A stretch of 64,000 nucleotides of DNA from contig CM023481.1 in NCBI GenBank assembly GCA_013339685.2, forward strand, positions 243,866,716-243,930,715, read 5' to 3'. Shown here piece after piece: positions 1 to 11,102 of this stretch. Every line of letters starts with the position of its first letter. Position 1 is the first letter of the stretch. The DNA comes from Hyalomma asiaticum. Its lineage: Eukaryota; Arthropoda; Arachnida; Ixodida; Ixodidae. The position numbers were made by a program, and so were the translations under genes. The notes beneath the pieces are model-generated. The model saw only the letters and a program-made list of their open reading frames with translations. It did no database searches and was not told the DNA's origin.

Positions 1-348
1 ACACATAGAAACGCATCTCCGCCCTACTATTTCCTTTCTATGCAGTAAAAGGAGTCGACGCTGAGAAGCGGCGCTGCCTTCGCGGCAACCGAAAACCTGT
101 TTTTAACCTCATCGCATGCGCTTAGTGGCTCCCAGGCGTAGCGCACGTGCGCTCTGTGGAGGCACAGCCTGGCGCGAGCACATCCGACGGTTGTCGGCCA
201 CTGTTTGCAACGTGTTGCATGTAAGACTCCATAGGCCAAAAATTCTCATAAAAAAAGTTGTACGGCATTTTCCCTGTTGTCATTGCTTGGCAGGACACTC
301 TGACCAGTAAGTTTCCCGTTGAAATAAAGAAAACAGGTACCTTAAAAA
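1..348. other. Unassigned DNA at left edge
   Basis: I see no convincing gene here. Short open frames on both strands have no recognisable domain. The sequence is moderately GC-rich up to about 230, then AT-rich. It is probably the 5' flank of the decayed LINE that follows or an unidentified repeat. Confidence 0.4.
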
Positions 349-717
349 TTGGTTGTCGGTCCCTTTAAGGTCCCCCGGCAGATGCAACGCACCCCTTTGG
401 CCCCGGCTTCACGTAGGCAGCACCCCTTGACTGACCTACCCCCGGAAAATCGGCAGTCGCCTTTCCTCTCTCTCTCTCCCCCTATATCTTCGCCTTTCTC
501 TCTCACTTTTTATCTGTCCTGTCTTCTCTCTTCATTTTACTTCCGTGTTTCATGGCGGCAAGGGTTAACCTGGTGTAGGTATCCTACCTTGTGTAGTTAG
601 GTTATAGTAACAGCATACGGCTGGCGTCGTGCAGGCTTGTTGACAAGTCCTGCCGCGTCCCCTTGTTTGGCTCTGTGGTGGGCGGACGGCGCTGTTCCCA
701 AACTTTTTCATATTTTT

Positions 718-1852
718 ATGGCTTCACAAGCATCGTTTGTTTTTGATCGGTCTCGTAAAAGAGGCCGCACCGAGACAACTTTTCATTTCAACACACAGAC
801 TAAGGTATCCTTTCCAAAGTACCATGTCGTCCACAGCGAAAGTACCCCAGCAAGAAAGCTGTCTCCATTTTTGGTGGCCAAGTGCCTGAAAGAAAAAAAT
901 TGGACCTAAGTACAGAGCTTCCAAAATGTCTAGTGGTGACTTACTCTTAGAACTAGCCAAACAAAAAGGATCAAGTATCGAAGCTGTCCGAACTTGCCCG
1001 TATTGCTGACACTACCATTACAATTTCTGTCCACAGGTCCCTTAACACCAGCCGGGGAGTAATATCTGAGGAAGATTTCTTAGGCCTGAGTGACGCGTGC
1101 TCCTCGAGGAGTTTCTGGCTCAAAATGTAATAAAGGTACAAAGAATAATTATCCGTCGCAATGATCAGGAAGTCTACACAAAGCGTGTGATACTTACCTT
1201 TGGAACGAGTGAAATGCCCACCTCTCTGGAGGCAGGCTACATGAAAATCAATGCGAGACCCTACATCCCCAATCCTAGACAGTGTTTAAATGTCAAATGT
1301 TCGGCCACGTATCGTGCTCATGCAGAGGTTTCAGCCAAAGTGGTCACACAGCTAACTGCACGTCATCACCACTTTGTGTGAACTGCAAAGGGGATCACCC
1401 AGTGTATTCTCGGTCTTGCCCATTCTGGAAGAACGAAAAAAGTTATCGCACTGACAGTCAAAGAAAAGATATAATTTTATGAAGTGCGAAAACGGCTGTC
1501 GTACCTTTTCCGTGGAAGTTATGCCGATGTGACGCATTCGGGGGCAGCGTCACAGAGGGCTCACAAGTCCTTCGTGTCCACACAGAGTGGGCTGGTTGTG
1601 ACTCCCTCTGTACCCTCGATGGATGTAGCGTCCGCTGCTCCATCCACCTCAAAGGGCCCGCAGACTGCGGTCTCGCTGGGCCCCAAAATTGGATGCCAAG
1701 GCCTGAGACTCGTGTCTCAGTGCCAAACTCTCGATCATCCAGCGCCTCTGACAAGGCGGTGGAGATCGACTCGAAAGCCTCGGTGTCATCGACACCAAAG
1801 GACAAGCGCTCTCTCGAGCACGCCAAACAGGACAAAGTCCCAAGAACCATAC
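718..1852 (+). pseudogene. LINE ORF1 (gag-like, zinc knuckle) remnant
   Basis: The frame opens at MASQASFVFDRSRKRG (718) and must change several times to follow the protein. Around 1130-1480 it reads a LINE gag core (motif VQRIIIRR) followed by cysteine-rich knuckles, CFKCQMFGHV, and the block CVNCKGDHPVYSRSCPFW near 1378-1432. Proteins of this type bind LINE RNA in a ribonucleoprotein. The tail to about 1850 is low-complexity, rich in Ser, Thr and Pro, as in gag C-termini. Frameshifts near 900, 1095, 1290 and 1450 rule out function. Assignment to the Jockey/I side rather than to a specific clade is as far as the sequence allows. Confidence 0.65.
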
Positions 1853-1978
1853 TAAACAAGCGATAACCATAATGGTCATCGCATTTGTCTGTTATTTCAG
1901 TTCTTAATAATGTCACCTATCAACTTTTAGTTTAACCACACAATCCCCACGTGTATACTTTCTTAATTTCATTTCATC

Positions 1979-3286
1979 ATGGTTTTCATCGTACACTTGA
2001 ACTGCAGAGGCCTAATACACAATTGGGGTGACATAAAGGACATTATCAACAAGTATTCACCAGTCGCTCTCTGTCTACAAGAAACAAATCTAGGAGCAAA
2101 AACACTCACATCGTCAAAGGTTTCACAGTAGTCCGTAAACACCATGAACACTCCAGCCGACTATCGGGAGGAGTCACCATGGTAGTACAGGGCGGCATCC
2201 CTACCCTAGATAATAAACACCTCTCTCAAGGCTGTTGCTGTCACTGTTTTAGCACACAAAGCCATCTCCGTCTGTTCAGTGTATATTCCACCTCATCAAC
2301 ATAAAACTCCGAGAACTCGAGGATATAACAGCACAACTGCCAAAACCATTCATTTTAATTGGTGACTGTAACGCCCATTCTGCCCTCTGGGGCAGCGAAA
2401 AAACTGACCACAGAGGACAACTCATCGAAGATTTTGTCCTCTCGAATGACATTTGCCTTTTAAACTCAGGTGCTTTTACTTATTTCTCATCTTAATGTTC
2501 ATCTAGCTGTTTAGACCTAGCTCTTTGCTCATCATCACTTTTCAGTGATTTTAAATGGAAAGTCATTGGGGCATCTTATGGCAGTGATCATTTACCTGGC
2601 CTTATAAAACTCATACCGTCATACCCAATTTTAGTGGAGAGGCCTCTCCGGTGGATATTACACTATGCAGACTCGCCAACCTTGTATGAATAATGCAAAG
2701 CTTGAAAAGGTCTTTTTGCCAAAACTGTCCGTTAACGAACTCAATAAAAAGTTTATTGAGGTGATAATTTCAGTGGCAGAGAAAGCAGTACTGCAAACCT
2801 CCGGCACTCTGCATAAAAAAAAATGACTCCATGGTGGACAGATGAGTGCACAAAAGCAAAAAAAAAAAAGAAGAAACAACAGCAAAATAGGGCGTGGGGT
2901 ATGCTGCGAAGGTACCCTACATACTAGAACCTAATCTATTTCAAACAGGCAAAAGCGAAAGCGCGTTACATACGAAGACAGGCGGAAAAGTGTTCTTTTC
3001 AAAAATATATAACATCGATCAACAGCTCCATCCCATCTAAACGACTTTGGGATAAAGCAAGGAAATTTAGAGAAGACTATTCATCATACACTATACCAGT
3101 GCTTACAGCTTCAGATGCACAAGCAACAATACAAGAACAGGCTAACCTATTAGGTGAACACTTTTACAACATCTCAAGCTCAGCAAATTACACAGATAAA
3201 TTTCTTGAGCACAAAGAGTCCGCCAAAATACAGAGACTGCCCTTTGCGGCTGCCTCGCATGAAGCATATAACTATCTCATAACTAT
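1979..3286 (+). pseudogene. LINE ORF2 remnant (AP-like endonuclease domain)
   Basis: The frame starts MVFIVHLNCRGLIHNWGDIK, the typical opening of a LINE apurinic-like endonuclease, followed by the ALCLQET motif (catalytic Glu). Further on, after frameshifts, come the blocks LIGDCNAHSALWGSEKTD (near 2361-2405) and the C-terminal SDH-type motif GSDHLPGL (near 2583). The region 2825-3286 continues into the linker before the reverse transcriptase (KRLWDKARKF). No YADD-type reverse transcriptase core is present. Several stops make it a pseudogene. Confidence 0.7.
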
Positions 3287-4029
3287 GGCAGGTAACATTG
3301 AAGAATTATATAGCATCAATGAAAGGATAGCAGGTATTGTGATAAAATTAAATAGGCGATACAAACTAATACAATGTTGCGCACTAATGACCAGCCACAA
3401 TGACGAGGCTGTAGAACAGTTTTATGAGGATGTAAAAAGGGCAATGAGCAAGGTACACACCCAATATACAACTGTTATGGGGGACTTCAATGCGAAAATA
3501 GGAAAGAAACTACGAGGAGAACAGGCGGTCGGGAACTACGGCAAAGGGGTGATAGGAATAGCAGAGGAGAGATGCTAGTGGAATTTGCAGAACGAAATCA
3601 CCTCCGTGTTATGAATACTTTCTTTAAAAAAACGTAAGAACAGAAAGGGACATGGAAAAGCCCCAATGGAGAAACGAAAAACAAAATAGATTTCATAATG
3701 TGCAGTGATCCAGGTATAGTATAAGACACGGAAGTGGTTAATAAGGTCAGAATTAGTGACCAGAGACTAGTAAAGGCAAAGATAACCCTCAATCTAAAGC
3801 GGACAAGGACAAAGTTAATCACGCGGAAGCAGGCCAACCTCGATGTCGTCAGGGCGAAAACAGAAGAATTTAGAATTGCACTTAAGAACAAGTATGAGGC
3901 TCTAGGACAGGAAGAAAATGAGGACATAGAGAAGATGAACGAAGACATTACTAAGCTGATCACCGAAGCAGCGATCAAAGTAAGGGGCAAAGCACTGAGA
4001 CAAGATGTAAATAAGCTCTTGAATCTGCT
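3287..4029 (+). pseudogene. RTE-like LINE endonuclease fragment (craniofacial development protein 2-like)
   Basis: The translation carries VMGDFNAKIGKK at about 3473-3508, then LVEFAERNHLRVMNTFF after a frame change. Next come the block GTWKSPNGETKNKIDFIM and a long charged helix region to 4038. This order is typical of the endonuclease and linker of RTE/BovB-group ORF2, often annotated in animal genomes as craniofacial development protein 2-like. Both ends are truncated. It abuts the 3' end of the minus-strand I-like LINE at about 4031. The join with the preceding LINE at about 3287 is a second breakpoint. Confidence 0.7.
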
Positions 4030-4030
4030 A

Positions 4031-4608
4031 AAAATTTAATCAACGCCAACAGATGAGAAAGAGAGAGGGAGAAATAAGGAAGGGAAGGCAGGGATGTTAA
4101 CCAGTCAGGAGTCCGGTTTGCTACCCTACACGGGGGATGGGAAAAGGGAAATAAAAGTAAAGAGAAGGAGAGAGAGGGAATGCCTACAGGGTAGTCCTAT
4201 ATAATATCATAGGCGCTCCGTAAGGCCAGATGTTTTTAGAAAGCCCAAAAGCGCTTTCATTGCTTTCTGAGCCGTTGGTCGGTGAGGACGGTATTCTAAG
4301 ATTGTCTGTTCACTAAGTGGACGATTGTCGAGCTTTGTGAAGGACTCCGTCATAGGCAGTTGATGTTCCTCAAATTGTGAGCAGTGGCACAACAAGTGAT
4401 CTATGGTCTCTGCGCATCCGCAGACAGCACACGCAGGAGACTATCAGCCATTCCAATCAGCGCAGAGTAAGCATTCGTAAAGGCCACTCCCAATCACAAT
4501 CAGCACAGAAGCGAAGCCTCACGTCGGTGCAAACCAGCCGGAGGTCCGAGTTGCAGCGATGGGTTTAGCCGGTGCAGCCTGGTGCGCCTCGTGTAAGGGG
4601 TATTCCAC
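4031..4608 (-). mobile_element. 3' part of an I-like LINE, split by the P-like transposon
   Basis: Read on the minus strand, this is the ORF2 C-terminus: LHRLNPSLQL, then LGVAFTNAYSALIGMADS, a CCHC knuckle (CGCAETIDHLLCHC) and the ending KTSGLTERL followed by stop at 4207. The intact LINE at 44657-48334 ends the same way (RTSGLRDRL). The 3' UTR block GTTAACATCCCTG (4089-4101, minus) also recurs in that copy near 48468. The protein breaks off at a Trp codon next to the transposon TIR at 4609 and resumes at 16113 on the same strand. Several frameshifts make it a pseudogene. Confidence 0.8.
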
Positions 4609-4662
4609 CACGGCCGGACTCGACTCTTTTCTCCTCCGCGTTCCTTACGGCCTTTGCAACGC
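4609..4662 (+). repeat. Left 54-bp terminal inverted repeat of P-like transposon
   Basis: It begins CACGGCCGGACTCGACTC and ends CCTTTGCAACGC. The reverse complement of 16059-16112 matches at 51 of 54 positions, and all three differences are transitions. Confidence 0.85.
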
Positions 4663-5135
4663 CACGGGAGTCAATGGAATTTTTTCTGACAAGTCGCTCG
4701 ATGGCTCGCCGCAAGAGGTCGCTACCACTTCACCGTGTTCGCGGGAACGAAGGGCGAAGGGCCCGCGCGGGCTTGGTATTGCTGCTGCCATTTTCTTCAG
4801 TAGTTGCTGTCAAGTTGGTTCTTTGTTCGACGCTGCTGTCCCGACTGGTGAGATTCTTGTGCGCACAACGTTCATCGGACTTGCCCGCTGATGTCCACGG
4901 CATGAGTGTGGACCTGCTCCCTGCAACCTTGGTCTGCTTTTGTGGACGCAATTACCTCACCAATTCTGTGATTGACGGCGGCATCTGAAGCAGCGTTCCC
5001 TGTGTCGCCGAGCCCTCGTGTGCTACCTACTATGTGCCAGCTTTTGCAGCTGAATGTGTGAGCTTTCTCCGTGGGATCGTTGCAAGCGCGAAAACGTCGT
5101 TTCTTCCTTCTGCCTCAAACGCGATCACTGTAGCG
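4663..5135 (+). other. P-like transposon 5' region
   Basis: GC-rich sequence between the left TIR and the THAP start codon. Open frames here (for example 4559-4891) have no recognisable domain and run through the TIR, so I treat it as 5' untranslated or subterminal transposon sequence. Confidence 0.5.
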
Positions 5136-7705
5136 ATGGTGTACTGTTGTGTGCCATTTTGCAAATCTCAACAAGGGGAAGACGTCGGGTGTTTCCTTTC
5201 ACCAATTTCCTAGCGATGCGGAACTGTGCTCTAAGTGGCGAAAAAACATTTCTCGTGAAAATCTCGTCATCAACGACAAGTCCGCATCAACTGCAGTGTG
5301 TAGCAAACACTTCAATGAGAGTGATTATGTTCCCAGATGCCGAATACGGAAGTTGGTTGCGGGAGCTGCACCGACCATCTTCGAATTCTATACGTCCTAC
5401 ATGGTGCCAGCTGCAAAGAGACCGCGTAAGGACCCTGCATATCGTGGCCCTCCAGCTCCTGGGAATTCATCAAAGCGAAAAGCAGAGTCGCTGTTGCCTG
5501 CTCATGAAGATTTTGGTGCCAGGGAAGAGGCAACCGAGGAGAGACAAAGTGCTTCAACACAAAACAACAATAATAACGCTCACCGATGTTGTCACTATCT
5601 TGTTATGATGAAAAGGCTTAGGGCTCAGGTTCCATACCGGCGCTCGAAGTGCGCGAGGCTCCTGAGAAAGCTTGCTCTGTACAAAGAAAAGATTAAAGAA
5701 TACAACGACGACAAACTATACTGCCGTCAAAAGGATCGCTGCCGATTCCCAGAAAGGTGATAAAAAGGCTGTTTGTCTCCGTCACCAGATTGAAGTCTCT
5801 GGCAGTAAACGACCTTGTTATTCCGAAGCAGTTGTCAGAGAGTGTGTGATTTGGCGCTTCCTTTCGCCAAAAGGTTATGATCACGCCCGGAAATCTGACC
5901 TGTTGACACTGCCGGCGAAGTGTACGCTTCAGAGGTATGTGGGCCCAAACCCAACGTCTTCAGGTATGAGTCCTGCCATGAAGGAGAGGCTGATCTTTGA
6001 GGCCTTGATGCTCAGCAGCAAACAGCACATGGCGTCGTTGATCATAGACGAGGCTGCCATTAAGCCAAAATGTGTGTATGACAGGAAGGCCGACACAGTT
6101 TTGGTCTTAAAGACAAACCCAGCGACAGTGCGGCAGGAAGCTCAGCAGAGACTCTTGCAAATAGAGTACTGTGCTTTGTTCTGCATGGTGTGGCGAATTC
6201 ATACAGGATACCATGTGCCTACTACTTTACCAGACAGCTGAGAGAGACCTATTTGCCTGGACCAAGGAGGTAATCTTTGCTGTGGAATCCTGCGGATTCG
6301 TAATTGTCAGAATCGTTACAGATAATTACTCAGCAAATGTCACTATGTTTAAACACATGGGAAGCGGATGTTTGTCTTCAGTGGTCCCCCACCCTCACGA
6401 TTCAGATAGAGTAATTTTCCTGAGCTTTGACCCTTGTCATATCCTTAAAAACATACGAAGCCAGTTCCTGGAACGTGAACTTACAGATGGCACAGAGGTC
6501 ATTACTGGGAAGTTCGTACAGAAACTTTATGAATTTCAAAAACAAAACCATCAAACTGGCCAGAAACTTGACCAGGAAGCACGTTTACCCGTCGAACTTA
6601 GAAAAAAATGAACGTGCTCCGCGTAGTTCAGATATTCTCCCCGCAAGTGACTGCAGCATTGTGTCACCCCCAGGAGAACCGGTGCGGCGACCCAGCCCTT
6701 TACAGTTTCAGAGAAGTGAGCCCAACAGTATTGTTCATGACGATGATGAAGCAATGGTTCGACGTCCATGACACAGTGAACAATGGGAGTGACAACGAGA
6801 AGCCCATCTGACGAAAACGACCACAGATTACTATGGCTGGAAAAAGATTTCACCTGCTACGTGAGGAATATTCAAGAGGCGTCAATTGCATCAGGAAAGG
6901 GCGAATTCACAGATGAAACGTACCAAGCCTTACTGTTCACCACCAAGGCAACAGTGGAAACAACAAGGTTCCTCTTAGGGAGGGGAATTAAATACGTTCT
7001 GACAAGGAACTTTAACAGTGACCCAGTTGAAGCACTCTTCGGATGGCTCAGGTCCATGTGTGGGGGTAACGATGTGCTTGATGCAAGGACTGTGACAATT
7101 GCCCTTGATAACATTGTCAAAGGCAAGGCCATCCCTCTAAAGGAAATGCAGGCGACAGATACTCAGAGCTTGCTACAGCTGTACCACAGGACGTAATTGC
7201 ACAGCTGGAGAACTTGAAAGGACACTTTTTGAATCCATCCCCCTCAGTGACATACTCCAGTCTGGTGTATGTTGGGGGGTACCTCGGGAAACTCATTAGT
7301 GAGTTTGGTTGTGATGCATGTGTGATGATGGTGACGACTAACAAAGGGGATCCTTTGTTCACTCTATTGGACGACCAGAACAAAAGTGGACTCCATTACC
7401 CGAATCGCATGTTGTTGGCACTTTTGGACAGCATTGTAGCTTTCTTTGAAGCGGCTTCGAAGCACCTTCCGCGAACAAAAGTGCATGAAGTGCTGCAACT
7501 TCTTGTTGCACCCTACCTTGAACAATCGCCCATCTTCGACTGTCCAGAAGATGTTGGTAATGGTCACAAAAGGCGCACAGCTAATGTGATTGCTGACAAA
7601 TTTGTCAGACTACTTCTAGTGAATTACACAAAAATGGTAACAGAAAAAAATGAAAAACCAGTTGCTTATGTGCATAAGCCACCCAGAAAATATTTTAGGA
7701 TTTAA
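5136..7705 (+). pseudogene. THAP9/P-element-type transposase, decayed
   Basis: A cut-and-paste transposase with an N-terminal THAP C2CH zinc finger. The start ATG at 5136 gives MVYCCVPFCKS. A frameshift near 5170 leads to VSFHQFPSDAELCSKW, then VCSKHFNESDYVP and the GAAPTIF box. Next come the P-type transposase blocks. LIIDEAAIKPKCVYD (near 6039-6083) holds an RNase H-like acidic cluster. VTDNYSANVTMF and FDPCHILKNIRSQFL (6424-6468) follow, and NSDPVEALFGWLRS (near 7013-7054) belongs to the C-terminal lobe. At least five frameshifts separate these. The C-terminus runs to a stop at 7703-7705. It is clearly dead but preserves the whole family architecture. Confidence 0.88.
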
Positions 7706-8155
7706 CGTTCATAATGTGAAGGTTGTTGGCACCAAAATGTAGAAGAGGCCACTCTATTGATCAAAAAATATTAAATAGTTTGTACCTGTAAAATTTATAT
7801 CCTTGTGGTAGCCTCCCCGTATCTGTACCTTTCTTATAAATTGAAGTGCATGTACTCAGATAATCATTTTCCCTAAGGAAGCACATGTTTATTCAATAAT
7901 TGTGGGTGTTGGCTTAACCTTCCTCTTTAATCTTTTCAGCGTCGTCTGCTACAAGCTAGCGGCTTCAAGCTGAGGCTGTAAGCCATTTCATCCACATCGC
8001 ATGAGGCTAGGATGTTGACTACCGACACTGAAAATAAACATAAGGCTTTAAAATTCGAGATAACTTGCGTCCGACAGCTGGAGTTACACATATGTTGCTC
8101 GCATGCTGCCTGCCGGGGCGCATCTGTGAACGCGCTTTGCGGAGGCGGCAGCGGT
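7706..8155 (+). other. 3' region of P-like transposase with polyadenylation signal
   Basis: AT-rich non-coding DNA follows the transposase stop. An AATAAA at about 8033 is a plausible polyadenylation signal of the element. No other gene is visible. Confidence 0.45.
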
Positions 8156-8195
8156 TAGAGTTACTGTATATGCTCCCTACGGGAGCAGAGTTGCG
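8156..8195 (+). repeat. Inverted repeat copy A with internal palindrome
   Basis: This 40-bp unit (begins TAGAGTTACTGTATATG, contains the palindrome GCTCCCTACGGGAGC, ends AGAGTTGCG) recurs in opposite orientation at 9371-9411. The pair may be the ends of a 1.26-kb insertion or two independent copies. Confidence 0.6.
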
Positions 8196-9020
8196 CATAG
8201 GTCCGCCATCTTGCACGTCCATTCGCGTTAAGCGGCAAAGCCACTCCTCTCGAATGTAGAAGACGGCGCGGTTCAGCAGGAGCATGCGCTTTCTCGCTCG
8301 TTCATTCCGCGTCGCTGGCCGAAAGACTTTCGCTTCCAAAAATGAAAAAGAAAGGTGATTCGAAAAAACAATCAATTTACCAATTTAGACATAAGTGGTT
8401 ATAAACTGTTCGATGGCCCTCACTATCGGCAGAAGCTTTTTTTTTTTTTTTTGTAATCAAATGAAAACACTATTCTGGACAAAATGTATAAGCTGAACAA
8501 ATCTCTCGTTTCACGTCGTACGTGACGCAAGGCTTTAAAGTACAAAATAGGTACATTCAAAAACGATGAGCGCAGATAACACAAGTAAAAAAGATTACCT
8601 TCACGGCGAATCTCCGCAGAACCATATAGGTATATATATCCGGCGTAATGGACACTGGATACGGCCTACAAAATTTTATGCTGATAGCAGTCTGTGCTAG
8701 TTTTATACAAAGTGAATCCTTATGCATATTCAAACGCGCACGTTTTTGTTCTTTGCGGTGTGATTTTTGTCACCGGCTAGCCAGTTGTTACCAAGCGGGC
8801 GTGAAGTCCTACTTATCCTGAACGTTTACGATTCACTATCACAAAAATATTAATAATGAGAGTTATAATTGCTCCATATAAACATATCTTATGCGAGGCG
8901 TATGTAGGGATGTGCATTCTAAAACGTACTGCTAAGCTGAAATAAATATTGGGTCGCATCGAGCTGCCGACATAACCCACTGTGCCGATTTCGACGACCG
9001 ACCACGACGATTTAATCATT
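8196..9020. other. Unassigned sequence inside the nest
   Basis: It holds a poly-T tract near 8439-8452 and AT-rich sequence. I see no protein domain or RNA gene. It is either part of the P-like element 3' region or of an unidentified insertion. Confidence 0.4.
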
Positions 9021-9153
9021 TTGCTTCGAGTGGCACTTCCTTTTTTTTTTTTTTGGCACACGTTTGAGAAAACAGAGTTTCCAGCAAAATTAAACCACAC
9101 ATCACGCTGCCACAGCCAACATTATTAGATCACAGCTGAGCCAAATGAGCTAT
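9021..9153 (+). repeat. Direct repeat copy 1 (about 130 bp)
   Basis: It runs from TTTTGCTTCGAGTGGCACTT through a poly-T tract to CCAAATGAGC. It is nearly identical to 14338-14461 apart from poly-T length and a few substitutions. The two copies bracket the RTE LINE and its nested insertions. Confidence 0.75.
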
Positions 9154-9370
9154 GCCTGAACGTCGAAACATGGCCTCCGCGATCGGCAGCTGCCGTCGTC
9201 GATTGCCGAGGCCACGGTCGAACATCGGCCAGCGGTGGCGCGGCGGAGGGTAGCGGCCATGGTGGCGTGGCCATGGTGGCGTGAAGTTGGCTTTCCCTAA
9301 AAAGGACGCATTTTGCGCACGTGAGCGCTCTAGGCGAATGGGGGGCGCGAGCGGCGAGTTCTGTCAGAGA

Positions 9371-9411
9371 CGCAACTCTGTTCCCCAAGGGGAACATATA
9401 CAGTAACTCTA
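9371..9411 (-). repeat. Inverted repeat copy B with internal palindrome
   Basis: The reverse complement begins TAGAGTTACTGTATATG and contains the palindrome GTTCCCCTTGGGGAAC. It pairs with 8156-8195, and the palindrome bases co-vary between the copies (GCTCCC/GGGAGC against GTTCCCC/GGGGAAC). Confidence 0.6.
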
Positions 9412-9773
9412 GCATGGATGGATGGATGGATATTAGGAGCGTCCCCTTTATAACGGGGCGGTAGCTGGGCCACCAAGCTCTAGCTTTATTTCTGTTTCCT
9501 TTACAAAAATTCTTTTCCCGAATCACACATATTTTCACAACTAATTTTTCTCCTCGTCTATTTATTTTATCTATTATCGTTCCGCTGTGATGTAACAATC
9601 TCATCCGAACTACCTTGCGCTTTTGTTTGCTCCATACTTTTGTGCCACCAATGCTCTAAGCGCCTTTTACTTATCTCTATCGCCGGCATGTTCAGCTTTC
9701 CCCTGTTACTCCTGAAACCCATGGCCTCCTGTAGGGTAGTGTCCACAGCTACACCTGGGTGGACATCTGTACA

Positions 9774-11096
9774 GTCTGTTTCATACTTAGGGGAAATCTC
9801 GGAGCGCATGGCATCGCGATGCGGCCATGATGCGGCGAGCGCTGGAGTCGGCCAGCAGCGGCTGCTCGCGCATGCGCAGACGCGCGATGCGTGCAGCCTT
9901 GAACCACGTCGTCTGCTGCGACAGAGCGTGCTGACTGTATTGTCAGGAAGCGTGCTACTGTGCGCGGCATCGCGCTGATTTCATCGTTGACGTGAGAAGC
10001 CAGCCGATATTCTTCACTAAGGGTTGTGCGGCGCCATATTTTCGGGCCCTCGTTGGCAAGAAAGGAGCTCTGTAAACCTAGTTTGATAACACACTTGCTT
10101 TGTGCGTTTGCTTCGGCACCGCGTCTGCTACCGCAGTGTGCAGCGACGATAAATGCTGCGCCAGTTTTACTCAAAGCATCCTTGAATCCCGTATCTACAG
10201 ATAGTCATGTGGTTTTAGCCTCGCCAATGGACGAAGGAATGCGGTGCTATTGCATTTTCTCTTTTCAATATCATTTTATCCTTTTTAGCTCGCGCAGTTT
10301 AAAGAGCGCCGAATCACCAATATGCCCAACATCGTCAACGAGTGGGCCACGCTCCGACGGGACACATTGCTCACTCAGTCCCTTTACGTCTTGCTCCCTT
10401 CCGTTAAAAATGAGCGCTCTCATGGCTGCTGCTGGGGCCATGACCTGACATGAATAAGCGAAGATGGGAGTGCGACGCGTGCATTTAGTGCCGACAGAGA
10501 GCGCCTGTCTCATGTCACTGCAATGTTGCAGAGAAGAGCTGCTTCCCTCTCAATTTCGTCACCTAAAGCGTTACTTTATTCCGATCCACTTGTCTGATCG
10601 TGATCGACCTGCATAGTTATTACTGTGGAATGTTTTCATTTCCCGATAAGAAAAGACCGAGCACAACGAGCACACATTGTAACGTTTATTGTCGCTGCGA
10701 ATTACGGTAGCAGACGTGGTGACGAAGAATACGTGCACTCGCTCAGTACCCCGGCCCTCCGGCAACACAAAGCAAGTGTGCTGTCAAATTAGGTTTGCAG
10801 AGCTCCTTTCCTGCCAATGCAGGCCCAAAAGTATGGCGCCGCACAACCTTTAGTGAAGCGTATCGGCTTACTTCTCGTATTAACGATGAAATCAGCACGA
10901 TGCCGCACACAGTAGCACGCTTCCTGACAATACAGCCAGCACGCGCTGTCGTAGCAGACGACGCGGTTCAAGGCTGCACGCATCGCGCGTCTGCGCCTGC
11001 GCGAGCAGCCGCTGCTGGCCGACTCCAGCGCTCGCCACATCATGGCCGCATCGCGGTGCCACGCGCTCCGAGATTTCCCCTAAGTGTGAAACAGAC
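9774..11096. mobile_element. Foldback (long-TIR) element inserted in the RTE LINE
   Basis: Two inverted arms of about 380 bp (9774-10157 and 10685-11096) flank a spacer of about 530 bp. The outer ends read GTCTGTTTCA and TGAAACAGAC, and TGTACA lies directly outside both ends (9768-9773 and 11097-11102). The LINE frame is restored if the element and one TGTACA are removed. No transposase is visible, so it is non-autonomous. Long arms with a short spacer could snap back into a hairpin. Confidence 0.82.
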
Positions 11097-11102
11097 TGTA
11101 CA

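Larger units (their letters stand above)
400..3286 (+). mobile_element. Decayed Jockey/I-like non-LTR retrotransposon (LINE)
   Basis: The order is a pyrimidine-rich leader (about 460-540), a gag-like ORF1 (about 718-1850) and an endonuclease-bearing ORF2 start (from 1979). That order and both protein signatures identify a LINE that ends before a reverse transcriptase appears. Many stops and frameshifts show it is long dead. Its 3' part is missing: at about 3287 the sequence changes abruptly to an RTE-like endonuclease. The left boundary is uncertain. Confidence 0.7.
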
